Assembly: GCF_005938085.1 (NCBI RefSeq)
Contig: NZ_SMZK01000001.1
Coordinates: forward strand, 2,046,001 to 2,110,000
DNA: 64,000 bases
Source of the DNA: Haloterrigena sp. H1
GTDB taxonomy: Archaea; Halobacteriota; Halobacteria; Halobacteriales; Natrialbaceae
Reading direction: 5' to 3'
In this document: positions 8,660 through 17,001 of the stretch, piece after piece
Numbering within the stretch: position 1 is the stretch's first letter
How the letters are laid out: each line of letters begins with the position of its first letter
Program-made: the position numbers and the translations under genes
Notes under the pieces: generated by a model
Told to the model about the DNA's origin: nothing
Databases searched by the model: none
Seen by the model: the letters and a program-made list of their open reading frames with translations, nothing else

Positions 8660-9280
8660 ATGACCACTGAAATCACACGTAATTTGATCACTGAGCGGCT
8701 GGGGAGCGTGAAATACGACCGTTTCCTTTTCTATTTGATGGGTCCGTACAAGTCGTTCAATCTCAACTATGTACTCAGTGAGGAAGAACGCCGCGAGATC
8801 GATATCGGAGAACTCCCCGGGCCGTTACGCCGACTCTTTCGACACAAGGACGATATCAATTCGGCGCAAGCGCTCTTACGGCGGATACAAGGAGAGCTTC
8901 GGACGGATCCAGGAGTGAACGCATTTCTGGCCCTCGATGCGGAGGTAGATACTGATGAGGTGGATGCAGTGACACAAAGCATCGAGTACGCAAGATGCAG
9001 CAACGCGACCGCATTCGTGGTTCCGTTTCTTGGGCACAATTTTGGCGTTGGAGAAGAGGCTGGAAGTGTTCTTGAGAGCCTCGCGGAAACACACGGTGAT
9101 CGGCTACTCTTTGCCCATGAAGATGACGTGACAAGTGCGATGATTCGATCATCCAAGGTGCGATGGGATCTACGAGTCGAGACGTATGAAACGGAAGAGG
9201 AACTCGTTAGTAAACTTCGACGGTTCGCAGGTGGAGTCATGCAGCGCGAACGTCGTGGCGATCTTAGATGTTTGGATTGA
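8660..9280 (+). CDS. DUF7509-type protein
   Basis: A 206-aa protein with the conserved features of this haloarchaeal family: YDRFLFYLMGPYKSFNLNYV near the N-terminus, DPGVNAFLALDAEV in the middle, then SNATAFVVPFLGHNFGVGEE and a DVTSAMIRSS motif. The alternating strands and helices and the 'FVVPxxGxNxGVGxExGSVLE' pattern resemble nucleoside 2-deoxyribosyltransferase-like Rossmannoid folds; that link is inference. Biochemical function is unknown. The divergent ArsR-like gene is its likely regulator. Confidence 0.7.
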   Translation: MTTEITRNLITERLGSVKYDRFLFYLMGPYKSFNLNYVLSEEERREIDIGELPGPLRRLFRHKDDINSAQALLRRIQGELRTDPGVNAFLALDAEVDTDEVDAVTQSIEYARCSNATAFVVPFLGHNFGVGEEAGSVLESLAETHGDRLLFAHEDDVTSAMIRSSKVRWDLRVETYETEEELVSKLRRFAGGVMQRERRGDLRCLD

Positions 9281-9418
9281 GTGAACGCTGGCGTTGAAAA
9301 CTCGAAGACAAGTCTGAACGGTCGATTTTCTCGGCCTCATTTTCATCCTCTGCCTGAAAGAGGAGGTATCTGCTGGCGTCAGTGGGAGCTCGAGGACTCC
9401 GAGTGCCCGTCGGGCGCG

Positions 9419-9850
9419 TGACCTCCTCCTCGCCGTAAACGGCGAGGCTTCCCACGGCACCGCACCGCTGGGTTGGGATATTTGCTGGTTTACGACCCGT
9501 CGGTATGACGGGCCGATGGCGGGGCCACACCGCCGTTACTCCTATCCCCGGCACGGGGACTCGGAGTTATCTTGGTGACCGAGACACCACAGCGGTTCGA
9601 GATGAGTGTCTCGAACGTTCTGGGTCTCGGAGTCCCGATATTGTCCGATTAGGTGGGCGGACGTGCCGCCTCGGTGTATGTCATACTACACCTCGACTGA
9701 ACTTAAATACCCGTATTGCTACCGAACGGGGACTGTGTAAGCGTTGTCGGATTCACGCCCGGTCGTCAGACTACGTCTGACGGGCAATCAGAAATCTTCG
9801 ATTTCTGATGACGGCGTAAACGCCGGAATTCTCTCCTTGAAGAAAGATAG
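9419..9850 (-). mobile_element. Internally deleted TnpB element (MITE-like, both ends present)
   Basis: The left part (9419-9560) matches the 3' end of minus-strand TnpB elements: tgacctcctcctcgccgtaa, then ggttgggatatttgctggtt and ccgccgttactcctatcc, as at 35741-35960. The right part (about 9745-9850) has the opposite end: attcacgccc, a hairpin, then ggaattctctccttg, as at 37196-37245. The tnpB body is gone, leaving about 430 bp with both ends. It could be moved in trans, or serve as a source of a TnpB guide RNA; both are inferences. Confidence 0.6.
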
Positions 9851-10070
9851 ATGCGGTGCAGTTCCTCGAGCGCTTTCGGCTGGTCTGTGACGGGCAGATC
9901 ATGGAGCACCCGGCGCGCGGTTACCACGTTTTGGGTATCGGTCAGAATGGGAAGTCGCGTGGCGTCGCCGGCGACGGTAGTGACATCGAGACCGGCAGCC
10001 GGCCGTTGAGGATGGCGAGGGCCAGCTGTTCCCGCTGATAATGACCTACAGCCAGCAACCGATGACAACG
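9851..10070 (-). pseudogene. SAM-dependent methyltransferase fragment
   Basis: One minus-strand frame encodes DVTTVAGDATRLPILTDTQN followed by VVTARRVLHDLPVT and ALEELHRI, the core of a class I methyltransferase (acidic loop GDATRLP and post-motif helix). The upstream part, LAVGHYQREQLALAI, is in another frame, and the glycine-rich SAM loop and C-terminus are missing. It is a truncated, frameshifted remnant next to the MITE-like relic. Confidence 0.6.
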
Positions 10071-10270
10071 TAGTAGACTCAATTTCAGACGGATATTTTC
10101 ATGGCCGATACAAAAACAGTTCTTCATCCATGCACTATAATTCCGAGCTAATATAATACACAAGATATATACTCAGTCATCGGCGAGTGAATTTGACGAT
10201 CTAATGAATAAATTTCTGAACCAATCCGTCGGTTCTCACGAGATTTCTCAGTAGGTCTGAAATTCACCAA
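10071..10270 (+). promoter_or_regulatory. Leader region of the conjugation operon
   Basis: About 200 bp of AT-rich DNA without a gene. TATA-like strings taatataatacac (about 10148-10160) and gatatatactc (about 10164-10174) are the best promoter candidates for the following operon, with a leader of roughly 80-100 nt before the ATG at 10271. No other structure was seen. Confidence 0.4.
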
Positions 10271-10690
10271 ATGAATATAAAAACTCCAGTTTCGAGCCGA
10301 ATACTCGAGACAGACGAATCTTCGAGCGTACGACGCCGAATAGCACGCTCTGGTCTTGGATCACTCATATTGCTATCCGTTCTTGCTGTTGAACCGGCCT
10401 TGGCACAGGAAAGCGTCGTTTGCGATGCTGAAGGATTACCCGAGATGATCTCCGGGTTCTTCCAGATCTCGACCGGGATCGGCCTTATCGGCCTAGTTGT
10501 CGTCTGGCAAGCCGATTCGCTCGCTGAGATATTCACGACGACCACCGAGCAGAAGAAAGACCTGAAGGCACACAAGCGAACGGCGTTGCGGTCGACGGTT
10601 ATTCTGGTGGTCCTTGGACCGCTGTATACGGTTGTTGGCTCGACGATGGGTCTTCCGTTAGCTGGCTGTGTGGATTTCGTGCCGTGGTAA
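10271..10690 (+). CDS. VirB2/TrbC-like small membrane protein
   Basis: A 139-aa protein with an arginine-rich start, a hydrophobic segment ending in a signal-like EPALAQES at about residues 42-49, and two further membrane helices at about 65-83 (STGIGLIGLVVVW) and 106-126 (TVILVVLGPLYTVVG). A cleaved leader followed by two helices is the layout of VirB2/TrbC pilins, and it is the first gene of the cluster containing VirB6-like, VirB3-like and VirB4 proteins. The pilin role is inferred from layout and position only. Confidence 0.55.
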   Translation: MNIKTPVSSRILETDESSSVRRRIARSGLGSLILLSVLAVEPALAQESVVCDAEGLPEMISGFFQISTGIGLIGLVVVWQADSLAEIFTTTTEQKKDLKAHKRTALRSTVILVVLGPLYTVVGSTMGLPLAGCVDFVPW

Positions 10691-10730
10691 TGCCGATCGG
10701 TAAACAGCCCGACTTGAGCCAGAGGCCCTA

Positions 10731-12431
10731 ATGGGACTCGAGAGGTCGAAACTCGGCGTTGCGGTCATACTCACAGCCGTTGGTATCGCCGTTGTTCTCG
10801 GTGGAACCGAGATCGGCAGTGCTGGCGGTTCGCTCGAGAGGGGCGACGAACACGGGCTGGACGAAAATGAGACGGCGACGCTGTGGTCGAAAACGCCGGA
10901 TAAGTGCATTAGCACTGCCGAGTACGAGCGGCGATATGGCGAAACGCGAACTGGGATGGAAGAACTCGGTAATTGCACCGATATCACGTTCAAAGCGCCT
11001 CCTGATACGGCCGAGCGCTGGACAGCAGCCGACTATGAATCACTCGAGGGAGGTGGTGCAGACACCTCGATCTATCCCAGGCATGCCTCGCGTACGGATT
11101 CCGTGATTATCGCCGACGCACATGTGACGACATTCGCGATCCAGCCGTCGACGAAGACACATCTGGATGCGAACGAGACGGTCCACTACATCGCTCCGGA
11201 GGGTGAACTCCGTGGATTCGTCGATTATCGCATCCGGCTTGATGGGGACTCATCAATTCGAAATCACGGGATCGAAGACGTCCGACTGCTCCGTGATGGG
11301 GAGCTGGTTGAAGCAACTGGTGGGACGCACACACCGATCTTCGAGTATGCGTTTGATCGAGGTGGGTCGGCGACGCTGACGCTCGAGGCAGACATCAGTG
11401 CTCGAGTCGAGCGGGAGGTTGGCAACGAGACAGAAGTGATCACCGATCAAGTGACCGTCTCCCAGGATCTCGAGGTGGAGGTCTACGATCTTCGGGCATC
11501 GATCTACTATGCCTCGTATCCAAACGGCGACAGCGGCATTGCGATCTATCAGGCTCAGCCGTGGCATGGATACACCCTGTCGGACGATGGCGACGCGAAG
11601 GTTCGTGGGGTGTGGCGTTACTACACCGCTCGAGAGACTGGCTGGGACGAACTCACGCATGCAACACGAGGGAGAAGGGAGACCGTTGGCTCCGATGCAA
11701 TGCCGGTGTACGTCCATGCGTACCCATCCGAGTTAGGTCCGCGTGCGGAGCCGATCCGGGATGGGCCAGAGATCCTCGAGGTGTGGGGAACGGAGAGTTC
11801 CTCGCCGGAGCCATCAATTCACGAAACCGTCGAGGTAGACGTGGTTTCTGCGCCCTATACGCGATCGTATGGGCTTGCGCTTCGTCACGGCGGTGTCGAT
11901 CGAGATGCTGTTGTTGTTGACGGGATCGTACGAGGCGTCTCTGCGGAGCTTATCGAGCCCAACGGTGGGGCAGAGCGAGAGATTCGCGAGAGTGAGCTAT
12001 CGCTCGAGATCATTGATTCAAACGCGACGGCGGTGACCCTGGGGATCGAACTTCGCGATGGAGAGACTGGCGAGCCGATTGTGCTCGAGAATCCGTACGA
12101 GGGCCCACGATTCTGGCTGATCGGCCACGATGTTCGTGAGGGCTATATCACGATCGGCGATCAGCGCGTACGGACGAATTCTGAGGGTAGTGCTGCAGTC
12201 ACTGTTTCCCAGCCAGGGATTTACACTGCAGAATATCATCCGGGTTCGTGGCGATCACATAGCCCGGCGTATCTCGGTGATACTGTTACTGAGACGTGGC
12301 ACCCACTGGCGACGCCGACGGGCTGGTTCACGCTTCTGGTGGATGTGATTCGGTATGCGATTCCGTTCGTGATTGCGCTGTATGCGGCGAAGCGACTCGG
12401 GAACTTCTTGAAAATGAGAGATGAGATATGA
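10731..12431 (+). CDS. Large exported membrane-anchored protein of the conjugation operon
   Basis: A 566-aa protein with an N-terminal signal or anchor (residues 8-30, GVAVILTAVGIAVVLGGTEI), about 500 residues of acidic, beta-rich outer domain, and a C-terminal helix at about 540-558 (VIRYAIPFVIALYAAKRLGN) with a short basic tail. Two cysteines near 58 and 77 could pair. I recognise no enzyme motif. Its position between the pilin-like and VirB6-like genes, and its ATGA overlap with the next gene, suggest a surface or periplasm-like component such as an adhesin or channel scaffold. Function is unknown. Confidence 0.7.
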   Translation: MGLERSKLGVAVILTAVGIAVVLGGTEIGSAGGSLERGDEHGLDENETATLWSKTPDKCISTAEYERRYGETRTGMEELGNCTDITFKAPPDTAERWTAADYESLEGGGADTSIYPRHASRTDSVIIADAHVTTFAIQPSTKTHLDANETVHYIAPEGELRGFVDYRIRLDGDSSIRNHGIEDVRLLRDGELVEATGGTHTPIFEYAFDRGGSATLTLEADISARVEREVGNETEVITDQVTVSQDLEVEVYDLRASIYYASYPNGDSGIAIYQAQPWHGYTLSDDGDAKVRGVWRYYTARETGWDELTHATRGRRETVGSDAMPVYVHAYPSELGPRAEPIRDGPEILEVWGTESSSPEPSIHETVEVDVVSAPYTRSYGLALRHGGVDRDAVVVDGIVRGVSAELIEPNGGAEREIRESELSLEIIDSNATAVTLGIELRDGETGEPIVLENPYEGPRFWLIGHDVREGYITIGDQRVRTNSEGSAAVTVSQPGIYTAEYHPGSWRSHSPAYLGDTVTETWHPLATPTGWFTLLVDVIRYAIPFVIALYAAKRLGNFLKMRDEI

Positions 12432-12652
12432 TTGAGGGGGTAGGAACGGTGTGGAGAGGTATTGTTCTTCGAACACTTCGATGGAGGGGTGCTGCTGAGT
12501 GGGTTGGTTTGAGTTGTACTGCTCTCGAGAGAGATTGGAGACTCGAACGCGAGTGTGTTGTACCTGCCTCGAGTGTGGATTTCGAGGGTGGTGATGGCGT
12601 GGTTGAGCTCAAGGATGCTGGTTGTGTGATCGAACTCGAGAGGGTTGCATAA
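12428..12652 (+). CDS. Small conserved-position protein, unknown
   Basis: A 74-aa protein starting inside the stop of the large exported protein (ATGA overlap) and ending with TAATG shared with the VirB6-like gene. The tight coupling on both sides supports translation. It has three cysteines and several tryptophans and no membrane helix or known motif. It is probably a small accessory factor of the secretion machine. Confidence 0.55.
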   Translation: MIEGVGTVWRGIVLRTLRWRGAAEWVGLSCTALERDWRLERECVVPASSVDFEGGDGVVELKDAGCVIELERVA

Positions 12653-13794
12653 TGCCCTCGTGGTCGCTCTCCGATGTCGGGATCAAGTGGTTCGAAGACG
12701 CGATTGACAAGCTCATTGAATGGTTCCAGGAGGGGTTAGCGGATGGGTATGCTGCGATCACTGCCCAGGTGTTTGGAACACCAACGCCGGAAACGGACGG
12801 TGCGTTCGTGTTCGGCCAGCCGTCGAATACTCCCTGGGATAGTATCCACAGCAACCTTGTCAGCGGCGAGATCATGCTTGTTGCCCTGTTGTTACTGGTG
12901 ATGTGTGTACAGGGCCGGCATGCAATTCGGATTTTCAATATCGGCAGTGCATACGAGACACGAAAGGCAAAGCGAAGTGCGTGGACTGGTGCGTTTTTGA
13001 TCGTCACCTGGTACTGGGTCGCGGTCTTGGCGCTCTATCTCGTCGATGGCTTCACGATTGCACTGATTCCGGACATTGCGACCGTGACGAGTGCGATGAT
13101 GGGGTTACTCGCGTTGAGTATCTCAAACCCGATTCTTGCGCTCTTTCTCACGGGCGTTGGTGCGGTCGCGATGTGGGCCCTGCAGGCGCTGTTCTTCCTT
13201 CGCGAAATCATATTGTACATATTGGTTTATGCAATGCCGATCGGGATTGCATTGGCCTATGGGAACCTTCCTGTCGTCTCGCACATCGCGAGAACAGTTT
13301 CTTTGAAATTTGTGCCGCTTGCGATCATGCCGATTCCGGTGGCGTTGCTGTTCAAAGGCTATGAACTGCTCTTCAGTGAGGGGACAGAGTCAGCGCTGGT
13401 TCCAGACAGTGCGTTTTTGAGTTACCTCATTGCAGTCACGCTGCCACTGCTTTCGATTGCTATCGTCTGGAAGCTGTTCAAGTACGCCAGTCCGATGACG
13501 ACGAAGATCGTGGGTGCAACGACAAAGGCAGGGGTCACTGCAGGGGCAGTAGTCGGTGCTGGTGTCGTTGCTGGTCCCGCTGCTGCAACGACAACTGCGA
13601 TGTGGGGCCCGAAGGCGGCTGTTGGCTATTCCGCTGCGTCGAAGATGCGCCAAAGTGGTGGCTCTCGAGCTGGGGATGCAAGTGGTGATACTGGGGAGCG
13701 AGCGGCCCACGATAATGTCGTGGGAGACGCGTATGGCCAGGACGGCGTCCCGGCATACCGTCGCACTGAGAACGATCCGGGGTACTTCAAGTGA
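12652..13794 (+). CDS. TrbL/VirB6-like polytopic membrane protein
   Basis: A 380-aa protein. The start is set at 12652 because that ATG overlaps the previous stop (TAATG); the in-frame ATG at 12622 would overlap the upstream gene further. After an amphipathic N-terminus it has about seven membrane helices between residues 70 and 295, then a Gly/Ala-rich segment and a polar tail. This is the profile of TrbL/VirB6 channel proteins that form the inner-membrane pore of type IV secretion systems. The assignment rests on topology and the neighbouring VirB4; sequence identity to bacterial TrbL is not claimed. Confidence 0.65.
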   Translation: MPSWSLSDVGIKWFEDAIDKLIEWFQEGLADGYAAITAQVFGTPTPETDGAFVFGQPSNTPWDSIHSNLVSGEIMLVALLLLVMCVQGRHAIRIFNIGSAYETRKAKRSAWTGAFLIVTWYWVAVLALYLVDGFTIALIPDIATVTSAMMGLLALSISNPILALFLTGVGAVAMWALQALFFLREIILYILVYAMPIGIALAYGNLPVVSHIARTVSLKFVPLAIMPIPVALLFKGYELLFSEGTESALVPDSAFLSYLIAVTLPLLSIAIVWKLFKYASPMTTKIVGATTKAGVTAGAVVGAGVVAGPAAATTTAMWGPKAAVGYSAASKMRQSGGSRAGDASGDTGERAAHDNVVGDAYGQDGVPAYRRTENDPGYFK

Positions 13795-14882
13795 CACAAG
13801 AAAGCGGTGCAGCTGGCCGGCGAATCATGGACGAACTGGGCGAAGAAAGTCGAATCCCGATTCTGAATATCGAGGAGGGGGATGTCTACGTTCTCCTTGG
13901 CTTCCCGATTGCGGGGCTTCTCGTTGGCGGGTTAATTGGGCTCGAGGGGGCGATCTTACCGTTCGTTCTCTTGGGTGTTGTGGTGGGTGGTGCAGTTGTC
14001 TATGCATCGCCAAATCATCTTCCTGCATCGACGTGGTTGGGAGATGTCTATCGCTACTACTGCAAACGGCCTCGATTCACGTACAGTGCAGTCGAGTCTG
14101 GTGAGTCGGGTACTGATGGTGGGCTCGTAAGTTACACGCCGTTCAAACCGGACGAGCGAACGCAGGATCTCACGAACATCATGCGTGCATGGCCCGGTAC
14201 CGGTGCGATCGAGCGTTCAGATGGGGCGATGGAGGCCTATCTCGAGATCGATCCTGGGAACATGGACTTCGCGATGTCCGGGGACTGGGCACAAATCCAG
14301 CAACTCGGCGAGGAGTTCGCGAATAAGGAGCTTGACTTTAGACTCAAGTTCCATGCGACGACTCGTTCGTTCCCAGTGGAGAGACTGATCGAGCGAATTG
14401 ATGGGCGACTCTCTGATAGTGATGTTGAGGAGAACCCGATCTTTCGGGAGTTACTCGAGGAGTATCGTGAGCAACGGCCACGAGATCTCGAGGGTGCCCA
14501 GCAGATCCGATATTTCATCGGTGTCGAAGTTGACCCGTTCGAGGTCTATGACCGTTATCAAGATGAGCGCTCTCCTGCAGAGAAACTCACCTCGTTTCCG
14601 GTGATTGGGTTTCTGTTCAACCCGTTCGTGACCCGGCGCAATGATATGACCGACGCAGAGATTCGAGCGGCCATGTTCGAGAAACTCGAAAACCGATGTC
14701 ACAGCCTCCAGACGGAGTTCATCCAGAAGGTGTCCGGGTGGTCTGTCCATCGGCTCACGACTGTCGAGCTGTTCGTTCTCTCGATGGACTTCTGGAACGG
14801 AGAAGAACACGAGTACGACGATGGCGCGGATGCGATTCGCGATTATCCAGTGGTCGATCATCACCGGAGGGCCGGCCAGTGA
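13791..14882 (+). CDS. PrgI/VirB3-like conjugation protein
   Basis: A 363-aa protein that begins with GTG overlapping the previous stop (GTGA). Two membrane helices lie at about residues 33-50 and 56-72 (VYVLLGFPIAGLLVGGL, then FVLLGVVVGGAVVYA), followed by a soluble domain of about 290 residues that resembles the N-terminal part of VirB4-type proteins. In systems with a PrgI or VirB3 subunit this protein sits at the membrane and anchors VirB4. The extra soluble domain suggests a split of VirB4 functions over two genes. It overlaps the VirB4 start by 4 nt. Confidence 0.65.
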   Translation: MTQESGAAGRRIMDELGEESRIPILNIEEGDVYVLLGFPIAGLLVGGLIGLEGAILPFVLLGVVVGGAVVYASPNHLPASTWLGDVYRYYCKRPRFTYSAVESGESGTDGGLVSYTPFKPDERTQDLTNIMRAWPGTGAIERSDGAMEAYLEIDPGNMDFAMSGDWAQIQQLGEEFANKELDFRLKFHATTRSFPVERLIERIDGRLSDSDVEENPIFRELLEEYREQRPRDLEGAQQIRYFIGVEVDPFEVYDRYQDERSPAEKLTSFPVIGFLFNPFVTRRNDMTDAEIRAAMFEKLENRCHSLQTEFIQKVSGWSVHRLTTVELFVLSMDFWNGEEHEYDDGADAIRDYPVVDHHRRAGQ

Positions 14883-16996
14883 TCGATTCGGTTGTTTCGG
14901 TTGCGGGTCAGGTGCAGAGTTTGCTTCCTGATACGGGGACTCGAGCAGGGCTTGCTCTCTCTGTTGGAGGAACGGCGTTGGTCACACTTCTCGCGAAGAT
15001 TGCGTGGGACTACTGGCGAGCGGAGGAGGTTGAGGAAGTCGAGTTAGTTGACCTCCTCGAGGAGACGACTGTGGACGACGGCATCGGTGAAGGTGAGATC
15101 CTCGACGATATCGCAGAGCACCACCAGCACGTTATCGCACCAGCAGCGATCGAGTGGGATACGCGTACTGCTCGCGTTGGTGATCACTGGACATCGACAC
15201 TCTACATTGCTGATTATCCCGATTATCCGAAAGACGGCTATCTGACGGAACTTTTCGAACTCACGGATATCGAGTTCGACCTAACGGTTCACATCACACC
15301 GAAGAGCCAGCAGAAGGCTCGAGACGAACTCCAGCATGTTGCCGACGATCTCCAGGCTGATGCAGACCTCGAGCGAACCGTTCGGGGGAGCTATCTGCAA
15401 GAACGTGCGAACGAGGCGTTATCGACGTACAAAAGCGTCGAAAATGGAAGCCGGGTCTTCGATCAGGGGATGTTCATCACGGTCCGTGCGGATTCCCGTG
15501 ATGAGTTGCGTGAGGATGTTCGGACGATTCGCAGTCGGCTTCGTGAACAGCCATCGGGCCTCTCGCCGAAAACAGCGATCTGTAAGCAGGATCTGGCGAT
15601 TCAGGCTGCGGCACCGGTGGGTCCAAATCCGTTTGGTCGAGAGGCAACGGCGCTTGGTGGTGCTATCGGTGCGTTGCTTGCGTCGCCGCACAATGCGACG
15701 ATTCTCGAGGACGGCGGTGTCGAGTTCGGCGCTCACTGGAAGAATCAGAGCCCGGTCGTGATCGATCCTTTTGCTCGAGAGAACGGCTATGCGATGTTCA
15801 CGATTGGCGATCCTGGCTCTGGCAAATCCTTCGGCTCGAAGCAGAATTTCGTTCGGTCGATCGAGCAGAGCGAGGATCGTATTGGGATCATCCTCGAGCC
15901 ATTGAACAACTGGGCTGGTGTCGCTGAGGCAGTCGGTGGCGAGCGAATCACGATTGGTGGTGATATGGGATTGAACCCGCTCGAGATCAAGCCGACGCCC
16001 GAGCGTGTCCAGCAGGCGATGGGCGAGGATGCGAGTCCGTATCGGGAGAAGCTCGATAGCGTGATGAGCTTCTTGTCGAATTACTTTGCGACTCGTGGGA
16101 TTTCACTCGGGGATCGACGGACTACGTTGGAGACAGCGATCGAGAAGGCGTATGCGAGGAATGGCATCACCGACGATATCGCGACTCATCACAACGCGAG
16201 TCCGACGATGCGGGACGTACTCGACATCCTCGAGAAGATGGTGGAGACGCCCACAGAGTACGTTGTCCGGACAGACGAAGAGACGACGAAGATTCGGGAG
16301 GACGCAACGTGGCTCATCGATCAGTTGCGTCCGTTTGCCGTGGGTGGTCGCTATGAGAATCTGGGGCGTGAGACGGCATTCGATATCCGCGACGAGAAGG
16401 TGATCTACCTCGATCTCGCCCAGCAGGAAGGGAGTCTCGGTGGGAGTACGAGCTTGATTATGCAGTTACTGATCTCGCTGGTCTACGAGCGCGCGAAGGA
16501 GACGGACAAAGAGGTCGTCTTCGTCATTGACGAAGCACGGTATATCATGCAGGATGCGGCGAGTCTCGAGTACCTCGAGATCGTCTTCCGACATCATCGT
16601 CATCACAACCTCTCGATTCGCCTCGTCACCCAGACTGTTGATGAGTTTTTCCAGCATCCAGAGTCGGAAGCGATCATCGACCAGTGTGCGATCAAGCAGT
16701 TCCACCATCTCGACGGGATGGATCGTGAATGGGCCAACGAGTTCGGACTTAACTCGGCACAGATGCGCTTCGTCCAGGAGGCCGTTCCGGGGAACGATCG
16801 GACGGGATATTCTGAAGCACTTGTTGGTGTCGACGGTGAATGGCGCGGGATCGAAGTCCGGGCGATGGACGACGAGACGGCAGTGATCGATTTCGATCCG
16901 AAGGAGCAGTCTCGATCCGAATTGCCAGGGCAGTCTAGTGGTGTTTCTGATCGTATGATGAGTGGTGGTCAGAGTTCGCTGGGGCTTTCGGATTGA
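14879..16996 (+). CDS. virB4: VirB4-family conjugation ATPase
   Basis: A 705-aa protein starting with GTG in a GTGA overlap; an in-frame start 183 nt further upstream would sit inside the preceding gene. A membrane segment lies near residues 20-45, Walker A GDPGSGKS at 310-317 and Walker B VVFVIDEA at about 546-553. The C-terminal half is a RecA-like motor with Gln and Arg residues after the Walker B (RLVTQTVDEF). VirB4 proteins power assembly and transport in type IV secretion and archaeal DNA import/export systems. It is the best-supported member of this operon. The Ser/Gly-rich C-terminus looks flexible. Confidence 0.9.
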   Translation: MIDSVVSVAGQVQSLLPDTGTRAGLALSVGGTALVTLLAKIAWDYWRAEEVEEVELVDLLEETTVDDGIGEGEILDDIAEHHQHVIAPAAIEWDTRTARVGDHWTSTLYIADYPDYPKDGYLTELFELTDIEFDLTVHITPKSQQKARDELQHVADDLQADADLERTVRGSYLQERANEALSTYKSVENGSRVFDQGMFITVRADSRDELREDVRTIRSRLREQPSGLSPKTAICKQDLAIQAAAPVGPNPFGREATALGGAIGALLASPHNATILEDGGVEFGAHWKNQSPVVIDPFARENGYAMFTIGDPGSGKSFGSKQNFVRSIEQSEDRIGIILEPLNNWAGVAEAVGGERITIGGDMGLNPLEIKPTPERVQQAMGEDASPYREKLDSVMSFLSNYFATRGISLGDRRTTLETAIEKAYARNGITDDIATHHNASPTMRDVLDILEKMVETPTEYVVRTDEETTKIREDATWLIDQLRPFAVGGRYENLGRETAFDIRDEKVIYLDLAQQEGSLGGSTSLIMQLLISLVYERAKETDKEVVFVIDEARYIMQDAASLEYLEIVFRHHRHHNLSIRLVTQTVDEFFQHPESEAIIDQCAIKQFHHLDGMDREWANEFGLNSAQMRFVQEAVPGNDRTGYSEALVGVDGEWRGIEVRAMDDETAVIDFDPKEQSRSELPGQSSGVSDRMMSGGQSSLGLSD

Positions 16997-17001
16997 GAGA
17001 T

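Noticed and set aside
12622..12651. Upstream start for the VirB6-like gene
   Set aside because: It lies inside the preceding gene; TAATG coupling favours 12652.
14696..14878. N-terminal extension of VirB4
   Set aside because: It is in another frame inside the VirB3-like gene; the GTG at 14879 overlaps its stop as elsewhere in the operon.
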